Assembly (NCBI GenBank): GCA_047626155.1 | Contig: JBLHRR010000126.1 | Location: 1-16,900, forward strand | From: CALGLS01 sp047626155 | Lineage (GTDB): Bacteria; Bacteroidota; Bacteroidia; Chitinophagales; Saprospiraceae | Direction of reading: 5' to 3' | DNA length: 16,900 nt | In this document: positions 1-7,580 of the stretch, piece by piece | Numbering within the stretch: the stretch's first letter is position 1 | Layout of the letters: each line of letters starts with the position of its first letter | Program-made: the position numbers and the translations under genes | Notes under the pieces: generated by a model | Seen by the model: only the letters and a program-made list of their open reading frames with translations | The model's database searches: none | Told to the model about the DNA's origin: nothing

Positions 1-1935
1 ATTAACGAAACGCTTTGCACTGGAGGAAATACTTTAATCAATGGGGTTCTTTTCGATGTCAATAATACATCAGACACCATTGTACTGACCGATGCTTCTT
101 TCCATAATTGTGATTCTCTTGTTATTGTCAATATTGATTTTCATCCAGAAATCATCGTTCAGATAGACAGTTCTCTTTGCGAAGGACAGACCGTGGTCGT
201 CAATAATACGACTTATAGTTTCAATCTACCTATGGGAACGGAAGTCATGAGCGGTTTCAACGGTTGCGACTCTACAGTAATGATCAACCTGATCTTTGGC
301 GGAGCAGTCGTTAACGATTACGCCGACAGTATTTGCGAAGGAGAAACAGTCACCATTAATGGTACCATTTACGACAGCAACAATCCGATGGGTTCTGACA
401 CCTTTCCTAGTGGCAGCTTCACAGGTTGTGATTCTATTTTGAATATCGTAATCAGCTTCATTCCGTCTAGCTTTAACAATATAGACACGACCTTATGCAC
501 TGGAGCCGAATTGGTGATCAACAACATTACTTACAATGATATGAACCTCGGAGGAATGGATACTCTTTTCAACCAAAACTTCAGAGGTTGTGATTCCATT
601 CTAACTATAAGTATTGCGTACTTCCCTGTAGCTCAACATACCATTGACACCATTTTATGCGATGGTGATGCTTTAGTTTGGAATGGGATAACTTACCCGC
701 TGGATCAAAGCACCGTAAATGATGTGATCAGTGGAGGAAGTTATATCGGCTGCGATTCTACTGTTATTATTAATATCAGTCATTATGATCCGGCGGTCGA
801 ATCTATTACCGATATACTTTGTAACGGAGACGAATTAGAATTACATGGGATTATATTTAACGAAAGTAACCTAAGCGGAGACATCTTGTTAGAAGAAGAA
901 AGCTTTCAGGGTTGCGACTCTACTATTTCTGTTTCTATTTCTTATTACCCGCTGGCTGATTCTTCTGAGACTTTGTCCATTTGCTTTGGGGATACCCTTC
1001 TTTGGAATGGGCAAATATTGACGATGACGGGGGAATATGACGAAACGCTTGAGGAACAAAGCTTCCACGGATGTGATAGTATTCTTATGCTAGATCTAAC
1101 GGTATTGAGCCTCGCAGATTTGGGCCTTGCTAATGCAGGAGCAGATCAATTTAGTTGCGGAGAAACGCTGCCCCTTTCCTCCAACCAACCTTCAAACACT
1201 TCCGGATTATGGACGCTACTTGAAGGAGCGGCGGAGATCAGTGATGCTGATTCTAACCAACCAATATTGAGCAGCATGGGAGCGACGGACATTGTATTAA
1301 GTTGGTCCCTATCCTCAGACATTTGTCCAAACTATGATACCGACACCATCGTCATAATGTCTGGCGTCCTTCCCGATGCAGTTGACGATGACTATATTGG
1401 AGAACCTGGTATTTTAAATATCCCAATTAGTATTCTTGACAATGACAGCTACGATAATATACCAGATTGGTACTTCAATATTCTGGAAGAACCTGTCGGC
1501 GAGTTAGATGAGGAAGATAATGGCGTTTTCAATTATCTGGCTACTTCTGATTTATTGGGTTCTATAATTAGCTTCCAATATGAACTATGTAATGAAAATT
1601 GTCCGGAACCTTGTGATACGGCTACGGTTAACATTCAATTACAAAATGAAATTTTTCTCGACTTTCCGAATACCATTACAGCCAATGGAGATGGCCTCAA
1701 TGATTTCTTTGTTGTCCCGGACATTGCCGATCAACCGGGTCAATTCAGCAAACAAGAGCTGATCGTTTTCAATCGCTGGGGAGATGTGGTTTATTCTGCC
1801 AAGCCCTATCTTAACGACTGGGGGGGCGCCAATAAAAACGGGAACGAACTACCTCAGGGTACTTACTACTATGTGCTCCGTTTGGATATTGGAGCTGGTA
1901 TTATTTATCGGGGAGATATTACGATTTTGAAGTAG
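1..1935 (+). CDS. Secreted repeat protein with CHU_C C-terminal domain (3' part only)
   Basis: The frame is open from base 1, so the gene begins upstream; 644 residues are visible. Seven tandem repeats of about 53 residues (bases 1 to about 1120) each carry a Cys near the start (pattern LC-x-G) and a second in an NCDS or GCDS motif, followed by a hydrophobic beta strand. Next come an Ig-like segment (AGADQFSCG, about 1130-1370), a cadherin-like segment (DAVDDDYIG and DNDSYDN, about 1375-1655) and a CHU_C gliding-motility-associated C-terminal domain (NTITANGDGLNDFF, FNRWGDVVY, LPQGTYYYVLRL, about 1660-1932). In Bacteroidota such tails mark large T9SS-exported surface or adhesin-like proteins. 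Paired cysteines could form one disulfide per repeat; this is inferred. The ligand cannot be read. A strong terminator lies downstream. Confidence 0.9.
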   Translation: MNETLCTGGNTLINGVLFDVNNTSDTIVLTDASFHNCDSLVIVNIDFHPEIIVQIDSSLCEGQTVVVNNTTYSFNLPMGTEVMSGFNGCDSTVMINLIFGGAVVNDYADSICEGETVTINGTIYDSNNPMGSDTFPSGSFTGCDSILNIVISFIPSSFNNIDTTLCTGAELVINNITYNDMNLGGMDTLFNQNFRGCDSILTISIAYFPVAQHTIDTILCDGDALVWNGITYPLDQSTVNDVISGGSYIGCDSTVIINISHYDPAVESITDILCNGDELELHGIIFNESNLSGDILLEEESFQGCDSTISVSISYYPLADSSETLSICFGDTLLWNGQILTMTGEYDETLEEQSFHGCDSILMLDLTVLSLADLGLANAGADQFSCGETLPLSSNQPSNTSGLWTLLEGAAEISDADSNQPILSSMGATDIVLSWSLSSDICPNYDTDTIVIMSGVLPDAVDDDYIGEPGILNIPISILDNDSYDNIPDWYFNILEEPVGELDEEDNGVFNYLATSDLLGSIISFQYELCNENCPEPCDTATVNIQLQNEIFLDFPNTITANGDGLNDFFVVPDIADQPGQFSKQELIVFNRWGDVVYSAKPYLNDWGGANKNGNELPQGTYYYVLRLDIGAGIIYRGDITILK

Positions 1936-1938
1936 AGA

Positions 1939-1976
1939 GGGAGTAACCGCTACGGCGCTACGAAGACGCTACGTTT
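1939..1976. repeat. CGTAGCG dispersed element, copy 1
   Basis: This 38-nt stretch starts 4 nt after the stop codon. On the minus strand it carries three spaced copies of CGTAGCG next to GGTTAC. A nearly identical stretch sits in the same place behind another gene at 8322-8360. The internal hairpin possible in copy 2 is disrupted here. Its function is unknown; dispersed intergenic repeat is the safest label. Confidence 0.6.
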
Positions 1977-2002
1977 CCCTCAATACAACAAGTCAATATC
2001 AT

Positions 2003-2047
2003 AAAAAAATGCTTGGTCGTTTCATGTAAACGACTAAGCATTTTTTT
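2003..2047. terminator. Bidirectional intrinsic terminator between convergent genes
   Basis: A 20-bp stem (2003-2022 with 2028-2047) has one G-U pair on the + strand and a 5-nt loop. It carries seven A at the left foot and seven T at the right foot, so it would work on both strands. It lies between the convergent repeat-protein gene and msrB. Confidence 0.9.
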
Positions 2048-2093
2048 ATAAATCCATTAGGATATATTCTCATTTCCTTTTTTAAGAATGGAT

Positions 2094-2627
2094 TTACTCC
2101 TTCACAAAATCCAGAGAAACCGCGTTAATACAATACCGCAATCCCGTAGGCTCTGGACCGTCATCAAAAACGTGACCGAGGTGACCATCACAACGAGCGC
2201 AAAGCACTTCGACCCTGCTCCAACCATATTTAGTATCAGATTCTTCTGCCACGTTGGTTTCGTTAACAGGCTTGTAATAACTCGGCCATCCTGTTCCAGA
2301 ATCGAATTTGGTATCAGAACTAAAAAGGGGTAATTCGCAAGCTGCGCAAACATAGGTTCCTTTTCCTTTGCTCTTCAGCAGATCTCCAGTGAAAGCCCGC
2401 TCCGTTCCTTTTTCCCGAAGGATATGGAATTCATCGGCAGTGAGTTCGGCTTTCCATTCTTCTGCAGTTTTGATTATTTTTTTAATGGTATCATTTGCCA
2501 TTTGATTGTTAGAATCGAGTGTAGCTGAACCTTCACCTTTTGCAACCTTGCTGTCTGCTGATGCTTTTTGTGTGGTGCAGCTTAGAGGTAAAAATAGTAA
2601 GCTGGCGAATAGGATGATTTGATACAT
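2094..2627 (-). CDS. msrB: Peptide-methionine (R)-S-oxide reductase MsrB, lipoprotein form
   Basis: MsrB reduces methionine-R-sulfoxide in proteins back to methionine. The 177-residue protein starts with a lipoprotein signal peptide whose lipobox ends LPLSC (Cys17), then a linker of about 35 residues and the SelR domain (about residues 55-175). Two zinc-binding CxxC pairs are visible (C94/C97 and C143/C146), with GTGWPS at 111-116, the HLGHVFDDGP motif, and the catalytic Cys166 in GLRYCIN. The lipobox implies anchoring in an envelope membrane, so its substrates are probably periplasmic or surface proteins rather than cytosolic ones. It starts with ATG. It is transcribed toward the bidirectional terminator at 2003-2047, which probably ends its mRNA. 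Family identity is secure; localisation is inferred from the signal. Confidence 0.95.
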   Translation of the reverse strand: MYQIILFASLLFLPLSCTTQKASADSKVAKGEGSATLDSNNQMANDTIKKIIKTAEEWKAELTADEFHILREKGTERAFTGDLLKSKGKGTYVCAACELPLFSSDTKFDSGTGWPSYYKPVNETNVAEESDTKYGWSRVEVLCARCDGHLGHVFDDGPEPTGLRYCINAVSLDFVKE

Positions 2628-2744
2628 GTTATATTGGTTTTATTTTTTTTGTAAAATCTAAACTATAAACGTCCGGCGGCTCTCCACTGTTATTATTTAT
2701 AGTGTCGCCTTCCCAACCTTTTAGTAGCATCATCTTTTAGCTCT

Positions 2745-3200
2745 TTATTTCTTTCGCTTTTTGGGTGCCTGCCAATCCTCCTGCTCCGCATAATTAACGA
2801 TGTTTTTCATAAAATTCATAATGGAGAGAAAAACCAGATAGCCAAAAGTAAGTACCGTAAAAATAACTTTATAAGGGCCTGCTTCATTGATGGATTCGCC
2901 AGATAGAAAGTAGGCCGCCAAGGCAGAGATTCCGACCATCGCCGCAAAGCTCAGCATCGATTGTAGCCAATATTTGTTGATGTTCTTAGTAGACAAACTG
3001 AAGATGCTATTAAACACTGCATAAAATAACATCGCCGTGCCGATGATTTGCCAATAAAAGCCCGCACTAACCGTGGTGACTCCTGAGGAATTGACTATTT
3101 TTGCCAGTAGCATTATGGCGATATTTATAGCAAGTACAAAGGCTCCTTGTAAAAAAGGATTATACGCTTTGTCGTAGAGTGAGGTGTTGGTTCCGATCAT
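2745..3200 (-). CDS. Small four-helix membrane protein of unknown function
   Basis: I do not recognise a characterised family. The 151-residue protein has four predicted membrane segments: roughly AFVLAINIAIMLLA, FYWQIIGTAMLFYAVFNSIF, MLSFAAMVGISALAAYFL and VIFTVLTFGYLVFLSIMNF. It has a short N-terminal stretch (LYDKAYNPFLQG) and a basic C-terminus ending in KKRKK, likely cytoplasmic. The ATG at 3200 is chosen; the frame stays open to a TTG at 3227, but that would only add an odd hydrophobic YYIITIL stretch. It lies 117 nt upstream of msrB on the same strand, so co-transcription is possible but not shown. Likely an inner-membrane protein; function unknown. Confidence 0.75.
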   Translation of the reverse strand: MIGTNTSLYDKAYNPFLQGAFVLAINIAIMLLAKIVNSSGVTTVSAGFYWQIIGTAMLFYAVFNSIFSLSTKNINKYWLQSMLSFAAMVGISALAAYFLSGESINEAGPYKVIFTVLTFGYLVFLSIMNFMKNIVNYAEQEDWQAPKKRKK

Positions 3201-3249
3201 AAGTATAGTAATAATATAATAGTGCAATAGTTCACTGATTCTTTTGAAT

Positions 3250-3397
3250 AATTAAACTCTCTTAGTAACAACAAAAAATTAACTTCAGAATCTGCCCTGC
3301 AATTTTATGACCGTAACGACCACAGGGAGAGTAGTTTGTGAAATTGCAGGGCATGTAGTAGGTTCTGAAATTATTTTTTGTGTAATAGAGTTTATTC
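3250..3397. repeat. Long imperfect inverted repeat (MITE-like or structured RNA)
   Basis: The two halves of this ~150-nt stretch are complementary in ordered blocks. From outside in these are AAACTCT/AGAGTTT, ACAAAAAAT (3271-3279) with 3373-3381, TTCAGAA (3284-3290) with 3363-3369, and a perfect 12-bp stem GCCCTGCAATTT (3294-3305) with 3341-3352 closing a 35-nt loop. It lies between two divergent genes. The bulged cruciform shape would fit a small non-autonomous mobile element or a structured leader; no coding potential is seen. Confidence 0.6.
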
Positions 3398-3490
3398 CAA
3401 AATAATTTGCATGTTCTCAAATGATGTTTTTATCCAGCACTTCAGCATAAACTCTAATATTTACTGACAAGAACTAACGAATATAAGAAT

Positions 3491-5428
3491 ATGATTCGAA
3501 TACACCTCTTTATATATTTACTTCTTTTATCTACCTCCTCATTCGCACAATCTCTGGAGATATGGGAAATACAAAGTAACACCACCTTAAGCCCCTATGC
3601 TAATTCGCAGGTTACTTCAAACGAAAACGTAGTAACCGCAGTTGGGTCCGATCGGTTTTTCATTCAATGTCCTACCGATCGTTCTGACAACAATCCTTTG
3701 ACTTCCGATGGCATGATGGTTTATACCGGCAATAATACGCCACAGGTTTCGGTTGGTGATCTCGTTGATGTTTCGGGATTGGTTATAGAATATCAAGCAC
3801 TGACGGAATTCACTAATCAGGGATTGGACTATGAGATAGTTGGTACTGCCACACTTCCTGAGTCTGTTTTACTTAACAATAATTTTCCGTCTACTATTCC
3901 TCAAGCCGTTGCAGAGCTGGAACGAGTGGAGGGAATGTTGGTTCATTTTGAAAATGGAATAACCAATTCGCCAACTAATAATAATGGACAAACCTATGTT
4001 ACGCTCAACGGAACGCGCGCTTTCCGAGAAGCAGGAATTCCGTTTCCAGGTACCACCGGGCTTCCTGTTTGGGATGGCAACCCCGAGATTTTCCAAATGG
4101 ACATTCGGCGCCTGACTAATGACTCTCCAGACTGGTATAGCGGAACAACCGTATCTGCTGAAGGAGTCATGAGTTTCTCGGATCCCTCCTATGTTTTTTA
4201 CCCAACCACTTATTCGTATGAACCCAATGTGCTGGAACAGGCCGTGCGTCCAAAAGAAGACAATGAGGTTAGTGTTGGCTGTATCAATGTATACGTCCTT
4301 GATGCAGATGAATTTGGCTACGACATCCGAATCAGCAAATTGGCAAAATATATTATGGAAGCAATGCATGCACCAGACATCATTGCTTTTCAGGAAGTAG
4401 AACGCATTCAAGTACTGGAAGATTTAATCGAACGAATTGAAGAACTATTTCCACAACAATCTAATTACACGCCCTATCTCTTTGGTGGAACTTCCAGCAA
4501 TTTCTCTATAGAAAATGGATACCTTGTCAATGATAAACTGACTGATGTTAGCGTTACTCAGCTTGGTGTCAATGAGCAACTTAGCACAGGTGGAACGCTT
4601 CACGACCGTCCCCCTCTTTTACTTCAGGCAAGTTTTGCAACCATTCCTCCGACACCTGTTAGTGTATTGAATATCCACCTTCGGTCCTTAAATGGCATCA
4701 CAGGAAGCAATGAAGATTATGTTCGTCTGAAAAGGCATGAAGCGGCGGTCTCTGTGGCACAAATGGTACAAAGCCGTCAGGATGACAACCTCATCGTTGT
4801 TGGAGACTATAACGCTTTTAATTTCTCAGATGGCTACGTAGATGTTTTTGGACAAATATCCGGCTTAGCTTCTGCTGGAGCGGAATACCTCATTCAGGAT
4901 ATTGTTGATCCTCCACTCCTTTATCAAAATGAACTACTCGCCGAGGAAGAACAATACTCTTACGTTTTCAGAGGAAATGCCCAAACGCTGGATCATTGCC
5001 TGAGCACTCAATTGAATGGCATATCCGTTACCGGAATGGAATATGTCCGAGGCAACTCAGATCATCCAGAAGGTTTAGTTAATAGTGAATCTGCATACGG
5101 CGTATCTGACCATGATGGTTTTGTATTATTTTTGAGAACGGATTTAATGATTAATGCGACAAGTCCATTGGCAGTAAATTTCTCTGATTTTGTTTATCCG
5201 AATCCTTTTGAGAATGGAGATGTGATTTCCTTTGACTTGGAAAAGGCGGAGGAATTTTCACTACGTTTATATTCGTTAGATGGACACTTGATCTCTCAGC
5301 AAGACTTAGGATTGTTAGGAGCAGGACCTCATACAATTACTCCTGATTTTGGAGATCGCAATGGGATGTATGTTTTGCGATTGGTGGGGAAGGAGTCGGA
5401 GAAGAGTGGTTTTGTGTTTTTTCCTTAA
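3491..5428 (+). CDS. Secreted ExeM/NucH-type nuclease with T9SS sorting domain
   Basis: This 645-residue exported protein has a signal peptide (1-20, ending SSFAQ). An N-terminal OB-like region (about 21-250) with VVTAVGSDRFFIQ and VSVGDLVDVSGLV is typical of ExeM/NucH extracellular nucleases. The endonuclease/exonuclease/phosphatase domain (about 260-550) follows, with IAFQEVE (Glu302), HDRPPLL, NIHLRS, GDYNAFNFSDG (438-448), LDH (500-502) and SDHDG (539-543). These are the usual metal and catalytic motifs of Mg-dependent DNases of this fold. The last ~80 residues (VYPNPFENGD to VFFP) are a Por-type T9SS sorting domain, so the protein is probably secreted or surface-attached and may degrade extracellular DNA for phosphate or nutrients. 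The substrate is inferred from the family, not shown. Confidence 0.92.
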   Translation: MIRIHLFIYLLLLSTSSFAQSLEIWEIQSNTTLSPYANSQVTSNENVVTAVGSDRFFIQCPTDRSDNNPLTSDGMMVYTGNNTPQVSVGDLVDVSGLVIEYQALTEFTNQGLDYEIVGTATLPESVLLNNNFPSTIPQAVAELERVEGMLVHFENGITNSPTNNNGQTYVTLNGTRAFREAGIPFPGTTGLPVWDGNPEIFQMDIRRLTNDSPDWYSGTTVSAEGVMSFSDPSYVFYPTTYSYEPNVLEQAVRPKEDNEVSVGCINVYVLDADEFGYDIRISKLAKYIMEAMHAPDIIAFQEVERIQVLEDLIERIEELFPQQSNYTPYLFGGTSSNFSIENGYLVNDKLTDVSVTQLGVNEQLSTGGTLHDRPPLLLQASFATIPPTPVSVLNIHLRSLNGITGSNEDYVRLKRHEAAVSVAQMVQSRQDDNLIVVGDYNAFNFSDGYVDVFGQISGLASAGAEYLIQDIVDPPLLYQNELLAEEEQYSYVFRGNAQTLDHCLSTQLNGISVTGMEYVRGNSDHPEGLVNSESAYGVSDHDGFVLFLRTDLMINATSPLAVNFSDFVYPNPFENGDVISFDLEKAEEFSLRLYSLDGHLISQQDLGLLGAGPHTITPDFGDRNGMYVLRLVGKESEKSGFVFFP

Positions 5429-5443
5429 CTGATGCGAATAGGT

Positions 5444-5491
5444 ACGTAAAAACGGTTACTAAACCTCGAGGTTTAGTAACCGTTTTTACGT
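5444..5491. terminator. Perfect 48-nt palindrome, likely terminator
   Basis: Arms 5444-5467 and 5468-5491 are exact reverse complements (24 bp, no spacer; the tip is CCTCGAGG). A T-run follows on the + strand at 5491-5495. It begins 15 nt after the nuclease stop codon, so the likely role is transcription termination. The unbroken symmetry is unusually long for a terminator. Confidence 0.8.
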
Positions 5492-5618
5492 TTTTCTCCG
5501 CTTGCCTCCAGGGTATAAAAAAGGGTTCTCACCTGTTTACTTGGTCTATTTGAAGCAATTGAAAGACTATTGTTATTTTTTTTTCAAATAAGTTAAGCCG
5601 AGCCATTGCCATACTTAC

Positions 5619-5656
5619 CTCCAGCTCCTAAAGGAGAGCATCCGCCCGCTCAGTAG
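5619..5656. repeat. Dispersed hairpin element, copy A
   Basis: The core CTCCTAAAGGAG is followed by AGC, two bases and CCGCCCG. It aligns with 11061-11105, where the core reads CCCCTAAAGGGG: the C-to-T change in one arm is matched by G-to-A in the other. That compensatory pair supports a conserved hairpin. It lies in the 406-nt gene-free stretch between convergent genes. Confidence 0.5.
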
Positions 5657-5722
5657 ATCCATTAAATATTGTTGGAAAATCTGATCATTTCTCTCCCGAC
5701 GGCATTTATTTTGAGATAACCA

Positions 5723-5800
5723 TTAGAGGTTATTCGGTTTCGGGTCTTCGGTGTTCGGTTTCCGGCCGACCATGCCATTCTATTTGGAATAACCTCTATT
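5723..5800. repeat. Inverted repeat flanking a CGGTTT-rich core
   Basis: TAGAGGTTATT (5724-5734) is repeated in inverted orientation (5788-5798) about 53 nt apart. The core has several near-copies of TTCGG(T/G)TT. The element lies about 35 nt from the 3' end of rimO. It looks like an intergenic repeat element; no function can be read from it. Confidence 0.4.
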
Positions 5801-5834
5801 AAGCTAAAAGGAAAGGTTGTTAGTAGCGAGAAAG

Positions 5835-7148
5835 TTAAACCACCACATCCCCATACAAATCAAAATCCTCTGCACCAGTAATCTTCACCATCGCAAAGTC
5901 TCCGATTCGGACGTATTGATTTTCGGCAGCCACTAGTACTTCATTGTCGACTTCCGGAGAGTCACTTTCTGTACGACCGACAAAATATTCTCCTTCCTTT
6001 CTATCAAAAAGCACCTTGAGTGTTTGTCCAATTTTTTCTTCGTTTTTTTCAAAAGATATCTCCCGTTGAATATCCATAATACGATTGGCGCGTTCTGCTT
6101 TTACTTCAGCAGGGATATCATCTTCCAAAGTGTGGGCGCGGGTATCTTCTTCATGTGAATATTGAAAAACCCCTACCCTTTCAAAACGCATATCTTCTAC
6201 GAAATCACAAAGCTCCTGGAATTCTTCTTCTGTCTCTCCTGGGAAACCGACTAGCAAAGTTGTTCGGATAGCAATACCGGGGATCCGCTCCCTAGCTTCA
6301 TTACAAAGGACGCGAGTTTCCTTCTGCGTAATTTGACGACGCATTCTTTCCAAGACGGAATCACTGGCATGTTGCAAAGGCATGTCGAGGTAATTACAGA
6401 CATTAGGATGCTTCTTCATCGCATCGAAAATTTCCATCGGAAATTTGGAAGGATAAGCATAATGTAGGCGAATCCATTCGATCCCTTCTACACCTGCTAG
6501 AGCTTCCAACAATTGGGGAAGGGCGCGTTCTTTATAAAGATCAAGACCATAATAGGTCAGCTCCTGAGCGATGAGCATGATTTCCTTAACACCAAGTCGG
6601 GCAAGGTTCTTTGCTTCCGTTACCAAAGCTTCTATAGATTTGGAAATGTGTTTTCCGCGCATAAGAGGAATCGCACAGAAGGAGCAAGTCCGGTTACAAC
6701 CTTCGCTAATTTTTACATAAGCGAAATGCTGAGGCGTAGTCGTAAACCGTTCACCGATGAGTTCGTGTTTGTAGTCAGCTTCCAATTTTGCCAATAAGGC
6801 AGGCATTTCTAAGGTACCAAAAAAGGCGTCTACCTCTGGAATCTCCGCCTCCAGGTTGTCTTTATAACGCTGAGAGAGACAGCCGGTGACATAGAGTTTA
6901 TCAATCCCGCCTTGTTTTTTCACTTCCGCATATTGCAGAATCGTATTGACAGATTCTTCCTTTGCCAAATCAATGAATCCGCAGGTATTTACAATAATGA
7001 TATTGGCGTCTTCTTCTTCACTTTCGTGACTGACCTCGTAGTCATTACCCTTTAATTGTGTAATGAGGTCTTCCGAATCCACTAGATTCTTGGAACAACC
7101 GAGTGTAATCACGTTTACTTTATCCTTTCTAAGTGTCTTTGTCTTCAA
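5835..7148 (-). CDS. rimO: Ribosomal protein uS12 methylthiotransferase RimO
   Basis: This radical-SAM enzyme adds a methylthio group to the conserved aspartate of ribosomal protein S12. The 437-residue protein has the N-terminal MTTase domain (ITLGCSKNLVDSE, NTCGFI, VTGCLSQRY; the three cysteines bind one FeS cluster), a radical-SAM core with EGCNRTCSFCAIP (CxxxCxxC), and a C-terminal TRAM-type domain (EKIGQTLKVLFDRKEGEYFVGRTESDSPEVDN). The SPEVDN motif and length fit RimO rather than MiaB. The start is a TTG at 7148, giving KTKTLRKDKVNV, where the family normally begins. The frame is open farther upstream to a TTG at 7241, but that triplet forms the -33 box of the promoter and so cannot be translated from it. 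It converges with the nuclease gene across a 406-nt spacer. Confidence 0.95.
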   Translation of the reverse strand: MKTKTLRKDKVNVITLGCSKNLVDSEDLITQLKGNDYEVSHESEEEDANIIIVNTCGFIDLAKEESVNTILQYAEVKKQGGIDKLYVTGCLSQRYKDNLEAEIPEVDAFFGTLEMPALLAKLEADYKHELIGERFTTTPQHFAYVKISEGCNRTCSFCAIPLMRGKHISKSIEALVTEAKNLARLGVKEIMLIAQELTYYGLDLYKERALPQLLEALAGVEGIEWIRLHYAYPSKFPMEIFDAMKKHPNVCNYLDMPLQHASDSVLERMRRQITQKETRVLCNEARERIPGIAIRTTLLVGFPGETEEEFQELCDFVEDMRFERVGVFQYSHEEDTRAHTLEDDIPAEVKAERANRIMDIQREISFEKNEEKIGQTLKVLFDRKEGEYFVGRTESDSPEVDNEVLVAAENQYVRIGDFAMVKITGAEDFDLYGDVVV

Positions 7149-7211
7149 TGTATTCTGCTTTTGGACGTCCCTAAATAAGGCGTATCCTTTTGGAAAATTT
7201 GATTGCGAACA

Positions 7212-7241
7212 CAAAAGTACGGAATTGATGCTTAGAATCAA
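7212..7241 (-). promoter_or_regulatory. Bacteroidota-type promoter of rimO
   Basis: On the minus strand TTG (7241-7239), 19 nt and TACTTTTG (7219-7212) match the Bacteroidota sigma-A consensus TTG-N17-23-TAnnTTTG. Transcription would begin near 7205, leaving a leader of about 57 nt before the TTG start of rimO. Confidence 0.75.
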
Positions 7242-7428
7242 TAAAAGAATAAGTTATAACCTTTGACGAATTCTTTTGTCAACTACTCTTCCTTGCTAAA
7301 ATACTCATTATGCTAAGGCATTAATCCAATTTCAGCGCCTTGATTAGCCACAAAAGAATAATCTCAAACATTTATAACTTATTTTTTAATTGATCCTTAG
7401 CTTTAACAGTCCAACTAAAAATAATACC

Positions 7429-7436
7429 TATGTTTG
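7429..7436 (+). promoter_or_regulatory. Possible -7 box for the outer-membrane protein gene
   Basis: TATGTTTG matches the TAnnTTTG consensus exactly. No TTG lies 17-23 nt upstream, so this is a weaker call. It would give a leader of about 140 nt in front of the gene at 7581. Confidence 0.4.
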
Positions 7437-7442
7437 ATCGTT

Positions 7443-7563
7443 GCTTTTAGATGCGGTTCCTAAAAGCGATAGCTAATAAATAGCTAATCGCACTTTGATT
7501 TCGTATAGAAAAATCAGCGCTTTGTAAAAACCACCATACGAAATTCAGTTTCCTGAAAGGAAA
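7443..7563 (+). promoter_or_regulatory. Hairpin-rich 5' leader
   Basis: Four hairpins follow one another. GCTTTTAG (7443-7450) pairs with 7460-7467; GCGAT-AGCTA pairs with TAGCT-A-ATCGC (about 7466-7491, one bulge); ATTTCGTAT (7498-7506) pairs with 7536-7544; TTTCC (7549-7553) pairs with GGAAA (7559-7563) just before the start codon region. They could control translation or mRNA stability of the beta-barrel protein; no known riboswitch is recognised. Nothing else is seen in 7242-7580 apart from the promoter candidates. Confidence 0.45.
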
Positions 7564-7580
7564 TCTAAAACTAACAGTAA

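Noticed and set aside
2675..2709. Hairpin downstream of the small membrane protein gene (GGCG/CGCC and CACT/AGTG)
   Set aside because: Stems are short and interrupted and no T-run follows on the relevant strand, so it is not called a terminator.
3201..3227. TTG start at 3227 for the small membrane protein
   Set aside because: It would add nine unusual residues; the ATG at 3200 gives a more natural N-terminus.
3869..4411. 180-codon open frame on the minus strand
   Set aside because: It lies wholly inside the well-supported nuclease gene and encodes no recognisable protein.
7149..7241. N-terminal extension of RimO
   Set aside because: It covers the promoter, is unlike the family N-terminus and would start at the -33 TTG.
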